Positions 23,400 through 34,385 of a stretch of DNA of 64,000 bases are shown here, piece by piece. Positions within the stretch are counted from its first letter, which is position 1. Each line of letters opens with the position of its first letter. Both the position numbers and the translations under genes were made by a program. The notes below the pieces were generated by a model that was given only the letters and a program-made list of their open reading frames with translations, did not search any database and was not told where the DNA came from. Source of the stretch: Diphasiastrum complanatum (lineage: Eukaryota; Streptophyta; Lycopodiopsida; Lycopodiales; Lycopodiaceae); assembly GCA_029204225.1 (NCBI GenBank), contig CM055094.1:9095234-9159233 (forward strand), written 5' to 3'.

Positions 23400-23885
23400 G
23401 TATTCTTGAGGGTAAGATCCACTCTTCTCTCTTTTCTCTCCTTAGCAACTAAAGCCACAAATGCTAAAACCCTAAACTAAGTTTCCTCCTCTAGGGCTTA
23501 ACCGAATGGAGGGCCTTGAATAACTTAACTTGTTGCAAGATCAAATAATGTACAATACAATGTGAAGTAACACAACACATGAAACTACACAAGGGAGAAC
23601 ACTCAAAGAAGAAAAGATAAGCATGTATTGCAAATGAGATCCTTTTTAAAAAATGGACTCTTCCACACCTATATATACTTGGAGTGGTGGTCACTTACAA
23701 AAAGGCACTATGGGACAAGTAGGCCACATAGACTAGCTTAACTTTTAATTACATTGGTGCCACAGGACAAACCTAGACCATAAACAACTGAACTAACTTA
23801 CATTGAGCTAACTTAGACTAACTTAAGTTCCAATGTTCTAAACTTAGGCTTAGAACTAAATAACCTTAAGCCGTTACAACATGGT
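23400..23885 (-). repeat. LTR-like stretch, minus strand
   Basis: It has a TATA-like AGTATATATAGGTGTGG (about 23,671-23,687 on the minus strand) and sits upstream of the minus-strand coiled-coil gag-like frame. The outer end could be near TGTTGTAACGGC at about 23,870-23,882. Neither end is proven. Confidence 0.35.
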
Positions 23886-24850
23886 GTAAAGGCCTAAACT
23901 TGACTAATCCAGTTCTAGGATGGCTAGAATATTCCTTGAAATATCATCCTATAGTTTCTGAAGATCACTCTCTAAGGTGTTCCTATTACCAAAGATTATC
24001 CCTCTCTTCTGATTGATATTCACTCATAAGCATATTTCAAAGTAAGATAAAACCTAATCATTATTTTGGTATCTCTCAAGAGCACGTAGGATGGATCAAC
24101 ATGGATCTCATGATTGACATTAACATTTCAATTTTTTCCTATGAAAAGAGTAGGATAGAACTACGTTTTCAGAGGTGTCTCATACTTTTGCGATTCTAGG
24201 AGTGTCATAAGTAGTTTGAGCACCAAAAGGGCCTTTTGTCAAAATGTTGTTTTTGACTTTTCAACTATGTCATGTACACATGGCCTAATTATATATCTAC
24301 ACCTATGAAGGAACGTAACGTTGTTCGTCGGTCATAATTTTTTTTGAGATTTCTAGTTATGTTTTGTGCAATCGAGCAGGTTCTTGGCTTGTGATTGGAC
24401 CGTACTTGCTACCCATGAGTCTCCCAAGTGCCCGAGTCTTAACACTTATGGTTAATGTAGGTCTATTTTGAACTAACTATACTTAAGCTAACTTATGTGA
24501 TCTATGTAAGAGGGTCAACATTAATTGAAAATTGGTTTTTTATTTTCTTGACAATTCACTTCTAGTTTTGAATTTTGATGAGAATCGTGCGTTGCTCCGA
24601 TATGACTGATGAGAATCATGAGAAGAAAATTCACGAAACATTCGCGACTGTCTTTCAAGATTCGGATGGAGTTCAGATGCGTTTGCTGGGCACTGCCAAC
24701 TGAAACACTCCTACAATTCTCCAGAGAATAGTCAGTTACTACTGATCTACGTTCATAAAATTAATACAGCATTCAACTTAATTTCAACCAAGGTGCGAAA
24801 TTCAAAGGGAACAAGAAAACTCAGATAGTACAAAAATGAATAGCTTACGC
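23886..24850. other. No recognisable gene
   Basis: No coding motif, no array. Nothing identified. Confidence 0.35.
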
Positions 24851-24852
24851 AT

Positions 24853-25158
24853 TCAACATTCAAGATCAGACACAACTAGAAAATAATCTATATTGATTTT
24901 CTCTGATTTCTTCAGGGCACTGCATGCGAATCCACTCGAGTGCACTCTCTCCAATAGATTTTGAAATGTCGGACCTTGACCAATGTACTGGTTAGCCATG
25001 AGAGACTTCTCTTGTGCACTCTGCAATATTGCATTAGCCAAATCTCCCACTGTAGCTTCATAAATTGTTAGTTTAGAATTGTAGTTGTCCACTCTTTGCC
25101 AAACACTATGGACCACCTTAGAAAGATTTGTCGTTGGCACCTTTGCCTCAATCACCAT
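24853..25158 (-). CDS. Unidentified 101-codon frame
   Basis: I do not recognise the product with certainty. The frame reads NLSKVVHSVWQR, then IYEATVGDLANAILQS, then GQGPTFQNLLERV. An N-L-x-x-x-x-H-x-x-W helix, an A-T-V-x-D-L segment and a G-x-G-P-x-x-x-L-x-x-R tail in this spacing remind me, from memory only, of C-terminal parts of uncharacterised plant transposon-associated proteins. The frame is open for its whole length, with start ATG at 25,158 and a stop at the 3' end. It is bounded by retroelement fragments (25,233 onward), so it is likely a remnant rather than a full gene. No neighbouring frame continues it. Confidence 0.25.
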   Translation of the reverse strand: MVIEAKVPTTNLSKVVHSVWQRVDNYNSKLTIYEATVGDLANAILQSAQEKSLMANQYIGQGPTFQNLLERVHSSGFACSALKKSEKINIDYFLVVSDLEC

Positions 25159-25232
25159 GAACCATCATCTGTGGCATATAGAATTGTTAGTTACACATAT
25201 CATACCATGACAACCCTACTCAATTTGTTTGA

Positions 25233-25385
25233 GTGATTGTAAGGTTTGACAGAGAGATCCAATTTTCTAAGAGTTCCTTCCTTTGTAGAGGGCAAGATCT
25301 AAAAGCTCATATTGTGATGTCATTGGTGGAGAGTTTGTCTTCTCCTAAGTGATCAAATCTTTCTAAGTGGCATTAGCTCTCACAC
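25233..25385 (+). repeat. Fragment shared with the 51.4-54.4 kb LTR element
   Basis: This is the reverse complement of about 52,745-52,920, the interior of the non-autonomous LTR element, including TTCCTTCCTTTGTAGAGGGC and TTGTCTTCTCCTARGTGATC. An internal stretch of about 30 bp is missing here. It marks another, truncated member of that family in the opposite orientation, directly abutting the gypsy gag. Confidence 0.75.
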
Positions 25386-25399
25386 AAAACCATACAGCG

Positions 25400-26467
25400 A
25401 ACGAGTGTCCAGTCCTAAAGCAAAATCTGATACTGACATGATAGATTTTGCCATTTGTGCAATGCAACATCACACGATACAGCCTTTTGCCCATTTAACC
25501 CCCGAATTGTCCAACAGAAGAGGAGTCCTTATCAGACTTCTTATCCATATCATCAAGGGCACCAAATGTGACACTGAGGTGTGGTGCACCGAATAATCAA
25601 CAGTGCATGGCCTTACCTGCACCACCAGGGCCAGCAAATCAACAAGTGGCCCACGTAAACTTGACAGGAGCAGAACCAGAGATGCCAGTACCACCTCAGA
25701 CTGAGCAGTAGCAATGGTATGGGTTGGATGAATCTTATATGGATCCTGCCATAAATGAATATATCGCAGCCTATGCAGCTCAAACTCAGCATCAAGACGG
25801 AAGAAACTACGGCTGTTATGGATGCGGCGAAGGACACAGAATTGCTGAATGTCCTTACAAGGGGCAATACACATCCTTCTGTTAGGAATGTGGATATGGA
25901 CACTACTACAAAAATTGTCCATTAAGACCTGGGACCAGCACACCATTGAACTTCATTGCAATACAACAAACAACAGTTCTAGCGGAGATGCCACTAGAAA
26001 AGCAACAATTCCATGCCCCTGTGTTAGCCGTCACACGAGCGTAGAAGAGGAAGGAAGTGGCTCTCTCACCACCACCATCAGTCTCTGATGACTATCCCTC
26101 AACTTCAGCACCATATCCGAATGTGAAGAAAGAGAGGAGACAGTACCAGAAGATACGACATTGGGTACAGAGAGCACAATCGGAGGAAAAAGAGCAAGAA
26201 AAGGCCAACCCTATGGAACCTCTTGCTGATGAAGAACCAAAACCACAAACGGGCTCACTACTATGCACTGATCAGAACGATCGATTGCATCATCATAAAC
26301 CACCTTTCCACATAATGAAGCCAAAAGAACCATGCACTGAAATACTCACAAGCCTGCTGGTGAGTCGTGTTAGTTTACCTCTCGGAGAATTATTGCGGAT
26401 TGTGCCACAAGCTAAAAGACTTTTGGTTGAATGGGCCAAAATAGACGTGGAACCAGTAGCATCATAG
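25400..26467 (+). pseudogene. Ty3/gypsy gag with three zinc knuckles
   Basis: This is the nucleocapsid part of a gypsy gag. The first CCHC knuckle is CHLCNATSHDTAFC (about 25,450-25,491). After a disturbed stretch, a second knuckle CYGCGEGHRIAEC and a third in which a stop replaces the first residues (ECGYGHYYKNC) lie at about 25,811-25,923. A Pro/Glu-rich linker and a 136-codon open stretch (26,057-26,467) follow and end at a stop directly before the copia insertion. The protease of the same gypsy resumes at about 30,480, beyond the copia element. Tandem CCHC knuckles bind RNA in packaging. The gag N-terminus (capsid) is missing at the junction with the repeat fragment at 25,233-25,385. Two stops and at least one frameshift inactivate it. 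Confidence 0.75.
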
Positions 26468-26668
26468 CCCATATATTGTACAAGCTATAATTATCACTCT
26501 TCCTCTTCCTCTTCTACTAAGAACAATAAGTCAAAGTTCAAGTGCTTTTATTGTGGGATAAAAGGTCATTTTGCAAATGAATGTTATAAGAAGAAAAGAG
26601 AGCAAGGAGAGAGGCAAGGAAATCTTACAATAGATGAGGAAGAACATAACACATGTGAATCACTTGTT

Positions 26669-29600
26669 ATGACTTCAAGTTTGTTAGCCAACATAGATGA
26701 TAATGATCCTTGGTGGATTGATAGTGGAGCCTCATCTCACATGACAAGACATAAGGAATACTTTACATCCTTATTGTCTTATGAGGGAGAAGGTAACATC
26801 ATCTACACTGCAAATGATGGTCAATGTGACATCAAAGGCATAGGCACTATTCCTATTTCCCTTTCAACAAATAGGAAAGCAAATCTTGAAAATGTTTTGT
26901 ACATTCCTTCAATCACTAAGAATTTGCTTAGTGTAAGTCAAATGATTGACAAAGGACTTGATGTGGAGTTCATTGGAGATGCATGTTTGATAAGTAAATG
27001 TGGATCCTTGATTGCTCAAGGTAGGAGGCATGGTAAACTTTTCAAGCTTGATGCATGTGTGATCTCTAATCATGAAGGATGTATGGCTAGGGAGCAATTG
27101 ACAAACCAAGAAGTTTGGCACAAGAGGTTGGGCCATCCCAACTTCAAATCTTTGGAGGTAATGGCAAAGAAAGAGCTTGTTCTTGGTCTCCCTAAAAGTC
27201 TTGTTGCAAACAATAGTGTTTGTGAACATTGTGCCTTGTCCAAATCTCATAGACTTGCTTATTCTAGATCTACTTCTAGATCTAAAGAAGCTTTTCAACT
27301 TGTGCATTCTGATATTCATTCTTCTAGTACAACTAGCAATGGTGGGGCAAAGATGTATGCAACTTTCATTGATGACTTTAGTAGGTATACTTGGATCTAT
27401 CTTCTTAAAAGTAAGGATGAAGTGTTTGCTGCATTTGTCAAGTTCAAGAATGAAATGGAAAACCAATTCAATACAAAGATCAAATGCTTAAGATCTGATA
27501 ATGGAGGGGAATACACCTCAAATAGGTTCAAAGACTTTTGTATAGCACATGGGATTAAGAGGGAGATGTCTAGTCCTAGGACTCCACAACAGAATGGAGT
27601 GGCCGAGAGGAAGAATAGAACCCTTTGTGAATGTGCCAAGGCAATGAGACTACATGCTAATCTTGCTAAGTCTTTTTGGGGGGAAGCTTTAGCATGTGCT
27701 AACTATCTATGTAATAGATGGACAAGTGCTTCCTTGGATGGTAAAACTCCTCATGAGGTTCTTTATGGTAGAAGGCCGAGTGTCAAGCATTGTAGGATCT
27801 TTGGATGTACATGTTTTGTCAATATCACACTTGATGATAGAACTAAAGAAGATCCTTCATCAAAGAAGGGTGTGTTTGTTGGCTATAGTGAAGTAAGCAA
27901 GGCTTACAAAGTGTACATTCCTTCTACAAAGAAAGTTGTCATAAGTAGGGATGTCATCTTTCATGAAGAGAATGTTTCCAATGTTGTTGATGTTGATGTT
28001 GATGTGCCTACTAATCATCATGATGTGCAAGATGTCTTGGATGAAGATGGAGATGCCACTCCAAAGCAAACTTCAAGGAAGACTCAAAGGCAAAGGGCTA
28101 AGCCATCAAGGCTAACCTATGATGAAAAAGGAAAGCAAGTGGTGGACAACTCTAACCTTGCTTTTCTTACCTCTTTTGATGAACCAACTTGTGTAGGTGA
28201 AGCAATTCAAAAGAAGGAATGGATCCAAGCCATGGATCATGAGCATCAAGCACTCATCAAAAGCAACACATGGAGGTTGGTAAAGCTTCCAAAGGACAAG
28301 AAGGCAATTGGTTGTAAGTGGATCTTCAAGATCAAGACAAATCAAGATGGATCAATCAACAAGTACAAGGCAAGGTTGGTGGCAAAGGGGTATGCTCAAG
28401 AATATGGTATTGACTATGATGAGACCTTTGCACCCATGGCAAAGATGGTAACTATTCGAATCCTAATCTCTCTTGCAACTCTTTATGATTGGGATATGTG
28501 GCAAATGGATGTTACTAATGCCTTCTTGAATGGTGATCTTGAAGAAGATATTTACATGGAGCAACCCGAGGGCTATGTTTCACATGATGAGCCTAATCAT
28601 GTGTGCTATCTCCAAAAGAGTTTGTATGGGCTAAAGCAAGCACCAAGGAGTTGGTATGCTAAGCTCAATTCCTTCTTACTTTCTCAAAACTTTGTTATGA
28701 GTGAGTATGATCATTCTCTCTACTTTAGATTGAATGAAAATGATATCACTTTACTTTTGATCTATGTTGATGACATTATCTTAAGTGGTGGTAACAATCT
28801 AGATATAGATGAAATCAAGATGGCACTCAAAAGAGAGTTTGAAATTCAAGATCTTGGTAAACTTCATTATATCTTAGGAATAGAGATTATTAGAACTTCT
28901 AAATCTACATTCATATGTCAAGAAAAGTATGTTAACTCTATTCTAAAAATGTTTCATATGGAAGATTGTAAAGTTGTTTCTACTCCTATGGAATCAAATG
29001 TAAAGCTAACTACAAGAAGTAATGAAAGATCCTTCAAGGACATTACTCTCTATAGAAAGCTAATAGGATCTCTTATATGGTTAACCATCACAAGACCTGA
29101 TCTAAGCTTTGTGGTTGGTAAACTAAGTCAATTTATGCAAGATCCTAGTGAGGCTCATTGGAAGCTAGGAAAGAGAGTACTTAGATACATCTCGGGATCT
29201 AGAGATTTTGGCATCTTGTATGGAGGTACTACACCTAACCTTTGTGGATTTTCAGATTCAGATTTTGCAGGTGATCAAATGGATAGGAAGTCAACAAGTG
29301 CCTTTGCAATCTATCTTGGAGATGGAGTGGTCTCATGGCTATCAAAGAAGCAACCAACTATCTCTCTATCTTCCACCGAAGCCGAGTACAAGGCATTAAC
29401 AACATGCACCAAGGAGATTCTTTGGATCAAGAGGATGTTATTGGATCTTCACTTGCTGGAACCAGAGAAGACTCCAATCATACTTTGTGATAACCTTTCA
29501 GCCCAAAGCTTGGCAAGCAATCCTGTTTTTCATGCAAGGAGCAAGCACATTGAGATTGCTCACCATTTTGTGAGAGATCAAGTCATTGCCAAAGAGGTGG

Positions 29601-29749
29601 AGCTTCAACATGTCTCTTCAAAGGAGTGTGTGGCTGATATCTTCACCAAACCATTGGGAAAGGACCTATATTTAATGCATAGATCTAATCTTGGAATGTG
29701 CTCAAAGACTATGTTGAAACTAGCATCCAATGTTGAAGAGGGAGTGTGA
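26669..29749 (+). CDS. Copia gag-pol polyprotein, open over its whole length
   Basis: This 1,026-codon frame is the only long intact coding region in the window. The open frame actually reaches back to 26,468 and includes the CCHC knuckle CFYCGIKGHFANEC. From the ATG, the protease active site is WIDSGAS (Asp18). GAG-pre-integrase VWHKRLGHPN and CEHCALSKSH follow. The integrase catalytic residues are Asp215 (HSDIHS), Asp277 (RSDNGGEY) and Glu313 (GVAERKNRT), a DD35E spacing. RT has KARLVAKGYAQ, WQMDVTNAFLNGDL and YVDD at about residues 699-702. RNase H has SDSDFAGD, SSTEAEYKAL, and ends ADIFTKPLG. All catalytic residues are present. The stop codon TGA overlaps the LTR start TGTGA. The product would make and insert a cDNA copy, but without the 5' LTR and PBS this copy cannot do so itself. 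The start codon of the native polyprotein was further upstream and is lost. Confidence 0.95.
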   Translation: MTSSLLANIDDNDPWWIDSGASSHMTRHKEYFTSLLSYEGEGNIIYTANDGQCDIKGIGTIPISLSTNRKANLENVLYIPSITKNLLSVSQMIDKGLDVEFIGDACLISKCGSLIAQGRRHGKLFKLDACVISNHEGCMAREQLTNQEVWHKRLGHPNFKSLEVMAKKELVLGLPKSLVANNSVCEHCALSKSHRLAYSRSTSRSKEAFQLVHSDIHSSSTTSNGGAKMYATFIDDFSRYTWIYLLKSKDEVFAAFVKFKNEMENQFNTKIKCLRSDNGGEYTSNRFKDFCIAHGIKREMSSPRTPQQNGVAERKNRTLCECAKAMRLHANLAKSFWGEALACANYLCNRWTSASLDGKTPHEVLYGRRPSVKHCRIFGCTCFVNITLDDRTKEDPSSKKGVFVGYSEVSKAYKVYIPSTKKVVISRDVIFHEENVSNVVDVDVDVPTNHHDVQDVLDEDGDATPKQTSRKTQRQRAKPSRLTYDEKGKQVVDNSNLAFLTSFDEPTCVGEAIQKKEWIQAMDHEHQALIKSNTWRLVKLPKDKKAIGCKWIFKIKTNQDGSINKYKARLVAKGYAQEYGIDYDETFAPMAKMVTIRILISLATLYDWDMWQMDVTNAFLNGDLEEDIYMEQPEGYVSHDEPNHVCYLQKSLYGLKQAPRSWYAKLNSFLLSQNFVMSEYDHSLYFRLNENDITLLLIYVDDIILSGGNNLDIDEIKMALKREFEIQDLGKLHYILGIEIIRTSKSTFICQEKYVNSILKMFHMEDCKVVSTPMESNVKLTTRSNERSFKDITLYRKLIGSLIWLTITRPDLSFVVGKLSQFMQDPSEAHWKLGKRVLRYISGSRDFGILYGGTTPNLCGFSDSDFAGDQMDRKSTSAFAIYLGDGVVSWLSKKQPTISLSSTEAEYKALTTCTKEILWIKRMLLDLHLLEPEKTPIILCDNLSAQSLASNPVFHARSKHIEIAHHFVRDQVIAKEVELQHVSSKECVADIFTKPLGKDLYLMHRSNLGMCSKTMLKLASNVEEGV

Positions 29750-30399
29750 AAATTGTCAACATTTCCTAGCTAGTTTGAGGCCTAAATTGGCTAAAATTGT
29801 AAATAGTTTTGGTTATGGAGTTTCACACGTGTGAACCAGGCCACAATGTTTTTATTTACTGTATTTTTTCAGTATGATGAAGTGTCAAACTTCATACCCT
29901 TCAAAATGAGACCATTTTGATGTATTTTGGTCATATAAGCCATTTTTAGCTATTTTTCCTATATAGGGAATATCTAGGGTCAAGTACCTTCTAGAGAGAG
30001 GAGAGAGAGTCATCTTCCTCATCCATAAATAGTAGGTAAGTCGTGGAGAACAGGTTGGAGAAACCTTTTGTATGCTTCATTGAGATCAATAGATCATTGT
30101 CATTGTTTCTTCCTCCATTGAGAGCATTGTTGTGTGTATTGTCTTCAAGCTATTGTGTATGATCTTAGGTGCTTTCCAAAAGTGGTAGGCTGATGTATTA
30201 TGGACTGTATAATGCTATTTTGGGCCGCACTTGATGTTTATGGAAGTTTCCATTTGTGATAAATGCTTTTTGATCAAGTTCTTTGCATTCTAGGTAGCAT
30301 AGAATGTGTTGCCAATTCCTAGCTTATGTAGTTTGGAGTGCAAGCATTCAAGCCAATGATCTTGGAGTTTAGATCCACTTAGGATCTGTATTTTTCACA
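29745..30399 (+). repeat. 3' LTR of the copia element (655 bp)
   Basis: It begins TGTGAAAATTGTC directly after the purine tract GAAGAGGGAG and ends GTATTTTTCACA, giving the inverted ends TGTGAAAA/TTTTCACA. It contains the palindrome TTCACACGTGTGAA at 29,822-29,835. Its ends resemble those of the LTRs at 51.4 and 53.7 kb. Confidence 0.85.
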
Positions 30400-30479
30400 T
30401 AATTAGACAAGTAACATCCTCCACATCAGGACAACATGGGAGAGTGAGAAACACAACATCACCCTGTCAATCAAACACA

Positions 30480-31339
30480 AGAGATTCGAGAATGAGGTGG
30501 CAATGGTAGATGGAGGATCAGGTGTCAATTTGATCTTCATTACTTTGTATCAAAAGTGGGATTTATAGGGATTGAAGTCAGCAAAATTTGCGATCAAGCT
30601 AGCAGATCAATCTTGTGTAAAACCAAAGGGTGTGGTTGCAGATATCCCTGTAAAAATAGCAGGCATGCAGTTTGTGATCACTTTTGTAGTGATGGACATA
30701 CCTGAGTCCCCATCTGCATACCGTGTTTTACTAGAAAGGCCATGGTTGAGGACTGTACAAGTAGTTCACAACTGGGGTATGGGAAAACTCACCTTTGAAA
30801 ATAGAGAACAGGTTGTGAAGGTCGATTTAACCACATGGGCAGTAGAACCTATTACACCCAAGGTTGATGACGGATCATCCATGACAGATCATGCGATAGA
30901 TCGCCCAAGGCAATCCAAGGGTGGTCACTATGATTCAGAGACGGATGTCATGAGATGGATGGATGCATTAGCAATGATTGACTACCAAGTATGTCAATAT
31001 GAATTGGATCCTGAACCCAGCACATCTTCACCCAAGTGTTACACCATGGACACACCAATTACATTTGGGGTGAATGTGATCAACCTAGCATGGTTGCCAA
31101 CAGAATTTATTGAGAATCCAGTCGATGATTTAGTCCCTTGGAAATATGCTCTGACTTACAACCGAGAGACTGAACTGACTGATGAGCAAGTCCTACAGCA
31201 CTTGGACCCTGATCGCTACGGAATTAAGAGAGTACCAGCTCAACCGCCACAAGAATCTGCTATGGCGAAAGTTTCAAGAATAGATCCACCAAAGGCACCT
31301 GTGAACAAGAAGAACCAGTTGAAACAATGCTACAACTAG
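30480..31339 (+). pseudogene. Gypsy protease region
   Basis: After the copia LTR the gypsy resumes with MVDGGSGVNLI at about 30,507-30,540, the aspartic protease active-site loop in the DGGSG form seen in several plant gypsy lineages. It continues, after one stop at about 30,570, into a 255-codon open stretch with ADIPVKIAGMQFVITFVVMD and RPWLRTVQVVHNWGMGKL, the second half of a retropepsin-like domain. The C-terminal part (DEQVLQHLDPDRYGIKRV) matches in layout the linker of the minus-strand gypsy at 9.4-9.7 kb. The protease would process the polyprotein. It is separated from its gag by the copia insertion. Confidence 0.75.
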
Positions 31340-31632
31340 GTGATCCGATGGAGTGATCTCTCTCGAAGAAGCTATAGCTACAGTGGATGTTGATATTTGC
31401 AACCACTTCATTCTCTTTTTAGATGATGGAAAATCAAAAGATGACCAGTCGGGCAAAGATCAATATGCTGAAAGAGGAATCTTGACGAGCACCAATTCAC
31501 GAGATGCTTGAGACCTTCAAAAACTATACCTTGGACGACGTGGTAATTATGATGCCGCAAGCCCAGCAAAAACCTGATCAAAGTCAAACACCAGCGGAAC
31601 AAGTCTTCGAGGGACCTGCGTGAACGCAATGC

Positions 31633-33183
31633 ATGAAGCTTGTCGAGCCAGGTGAAGAAGAAAAGATCATACACGTGGGAGAGCAGTTAACGCCCACACA
31701 ATTCAAAAGACTACGAACATTGTTGGAGCACAAGGAGTGTTTTGCCTGGAATTACAGTGATCTGAAGGGCATTCCACCAATGGTAGTCCAGCACACCATA
31801 CCCTTGGTGGATGGAGCAATCCCCAAAGTAAGTCGTTATTACCGCTGCAACCCAAACTATACAGAACTAATCAAACAAGAGTTGCAGAAGCTGTTAGATG
31901 CTAATTTTATCTATGAAATCGAACACACATAATGGGTCTCACCAATAGTTATAGTACCCAAGAAGAATGGCAAAATGCGAATCTATGTGAATCTGAAGGC
32001 GCTAAATGCAGTCACTAAAAAAAATTAGTTTTCTTTACCCTTTACGAAAAGTGTCCTTGATAGAGTAGCTAGGGCCGAAGCCTACAGTTTTTTGGACGGT
32101 CTCAGCGATTAAAATCAAGTGAAGATAGTGCCACAGGACCAGCATAAGACATCATTCGCCACAGAATGGGGAACCTATGCCTATAAGGTGATGCCATTTG
32201 GACTTTGCAATGCCCCAAGCACTTTCCAAGAAGTCATGCAAGTGGCATTCAAAGAATATTTGCAGAAATTTTTGAAAATTTTCTTGGACGATCTGTGCGT
32301 GCATGGACCAAACTCTGAACACTTATCCAATCTGGAGAAGGTGCTACAAAAATGTCGTGAATTCCGGATCTCCTTGAATCCAAGAAAATGTCAATTTTGG
32401 GCTACACATGGCTTGATTCTTGGCCATATAGTATCTAGACACAGGATTGTCACAAACCTATCAGAAATCAGGATCATTGTTGATCTACCACCACTAGGAA
32501 CGATTTGTGAGGTCTACATCTTTATGGGTCATGCTAACTATTACAAGATTTTCATTCTGGATTTTGTGAAATCAGCACGACCAATTTACAAACTCACAAT
32601 GGATCCACATTGGAATGAGAAAGCCCTAAGGGCTTTCAAAAAACTTAAAGATGCATCGGTCTCAGCACCAATCCTACGTTCGCTCAATTGGTCCATTGAG
32701 TTTCATTTGCATACGAACGCATCGAAGTATGCAGTTAGAGCAGTCTTAACCCAACCAGGAGAACACAGAAAAGATTTTCCAATCCGATTTGCAAGCCGAC
32801 AGCTCAGTGATATAGAAATGAATTATTCAACCATAGAGAGAGAAGCACTGGCAATGATATATGCAGTTAAGAAGTTTCGACATTACCTGATGGCCACACA
32901 CTTTATCTTTTATACGGACCATCAACCCTTGATCTATCTTGTTAACAAAACCTGCAACACAGGGAGAATCACTCGATGGCTACTTCTCTTGTTAGAGTTT
33001 GATTTTTGGATAGTGGTTCGTAAGGGAAAACAACACTACATGGCAGATCATGTATTGTGTATCAAGAGGAAGGAGGTTGCAACCCAACCTGATGATGAGC
33101 TACCCGATGTTATCTTATTTTATGTTGATACAGTACCGGAATGGGCTGCCAACATAGTTGAGTATCTAATGAGGGGCCAATAA
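31633..33183 (+). pseudogene. Gypsy reverse transcriptase and RNase H
   Basis: Two long open stretches with stops between them at about 31,930 and 32,110. Upstream: IIHVGEQLTPTQF and ECFAWNYSDLKGIPP, then the RT entry QELQKLLDANFIYEIEHT. The palm follows: SPIVIVPKKNGKMRIYVNLK, SFLDGLSD (stop) NQV, VMPFGLCNAPSTFQEVM, the catalytic FLDD at about 32,281-32,295, and NPRKCQFW with LILGHIVS. RNase H: the first Asp is changed (HTNASKYA, where HTDAS is usual); then MNYSTIEREALAMIYA, YTDHQPLIYLVNK, and MADHVL in place of ADxLSR. Two palm stops plus the altered RNase H Asp make the copy inactive. The minus-strand gypsy at 7.6-9.0 kb is a relative. Confidence 0.9.
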
Positions 33184-33222
33184 GACAAATCACTACCAAA
33201 GGCGGATCAGCGGAAATTAATC

Positions 33223-34385
33223 TTGAAGGCTAGACCTTATCGGTTGATTGTTGGCCAATTGTACCGAAGAGGACCAGATGAGATTTTTTGGCGATGTATT
33301 CTCCCTCATGAGGCAACCCAGATCATTTTACTTTCACATGAAGGCATGGGTGGAGGTCATTTTGCATCCGACATTACAAATCGCAAGATCTTGCAATCAG
33401 GATGCTGGTGACCAACCATTCATAAGGATATGAAGGAATACCTGAGGAAATACGATGTGTCTCAAAGGGCAAGGAGACCAACAAGATTGAATTATGACCT
33501 TCTGCACCCGGTCTTAGCCCAAGCATCATTTGAAAAATGGGAATTGGATTACATTGGTCCAATTCACCTTGCAGCAAGAAGTACCTAAGCTCGATACATA
33601 ATTGTGGCCACCGACTGTCTCACCAAGTGGGTCGAAGCCAAGGCAGTAAGAGTAGCTGATGCTAGGACTACTGCCAATTTCTCTATGAAAACATCATTGT
33701 ACGCTTTGGGTGCCTGGTGGAGATAGTCAACAATCGCAGGAGTCATTTCATCAATGAGACCATCAAGGTCTTGTTGGAGAAATTTTTCGTAATCCATAGA
33801 ACCAGTACACCTTATTATCCTCGCAGTAATGGACAAGCGGGTCGTCCAATAAGATCTTGTGTAGCATGCTCACGAAAACAGTTGAAACTAGCAGATCAGA
33901 TTGGAAACACAAGTTGTGTGATGCTTTGTGGGCATTCATGATAGCATATAAGAGCTGATCAAATGCCATTCCAATTGGTTTATGGTCAAGATGTTGAAAT
34001 GTCAGTAGAGTTTTTAGTCCCTTCATTAAGAATTGGCACAATGCAACACCTTGATGAATCCAGATCTCTACAATTATGCCACGAAGCTCTGCATAAACTC
34101 TATGAAACACGCTTACTAGTTGTACATGCATTGGCAGCTGAAAAGGAAAGACACAAAGCATGGCATGATCACAGGTTACAGAAAAAAGATCTTCGACCTA
34201 GAGATCTAGTTCTAATGTATAAGACCAAGGCGATCAAGGGGAAATTAAAATTCACAGACGAAGGTCCTTATCGGATCAAAGAAATTCTTAATCATGGAGC
34301 CGTGAATTTGGAGAGGCTAGATGGAACACCTTTCGACATACCCATCAACAATAGTTCGTTGCACAAATACTGGCCACCTAAGTGA
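33223..34385 (+). pseudogene. Gypsy integrase
   Basis: The zinc region (33,223-33,480) has HEGMGGGHFASDITNRKIL and a CDVCQ equivalent changed to YDVSQ, so both cysteines are lost. The core starts KWELDYIGPI, with ATDCLTKWVEAKA carrying the first Asp at about 33,605. A frameshift follows near 33,700, then VNNRRSHFINE, with Asn in place of the second Asp, and STPYYPRSNGQA. The C-terminal part (33,963-34,385) is open for 140 codons: ERHKAWHDHRLQKKDLRPRDLVLMY and KLKFTDEGPYRIKEIL, the GPY-type module. The product would insert the cDNA; this copy is broken in at least three places. It is followed by a non-coding spacer and the extra ORF at 35,479. Confidence 0.85.

Larger units (their letters stand above)
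26468..30399 (+). mobile_element. 5'-truncated Ty1/copia element nested in gypsy
   Basis: It holds a zinc knuckle, protease, integrase, RT and RNase H in copia order, then a 3' LTR. The 5' LTR, PBS and most of gag are absent. The left breakpoint lies between the gypsy gag stop (26,467) and the Ser-rich linker at about 26,500. To the right of the LTR, gypsy sequence resumes at 30,400 and leads into the gypsy protease. No target duplication can be checked because the left LTR is missing. Confidence 0.9.

Noticed and set aside
26909-27466. 185-codon minus-strand frame
   Set aside because: Antisense shadow of the intact copia pol.
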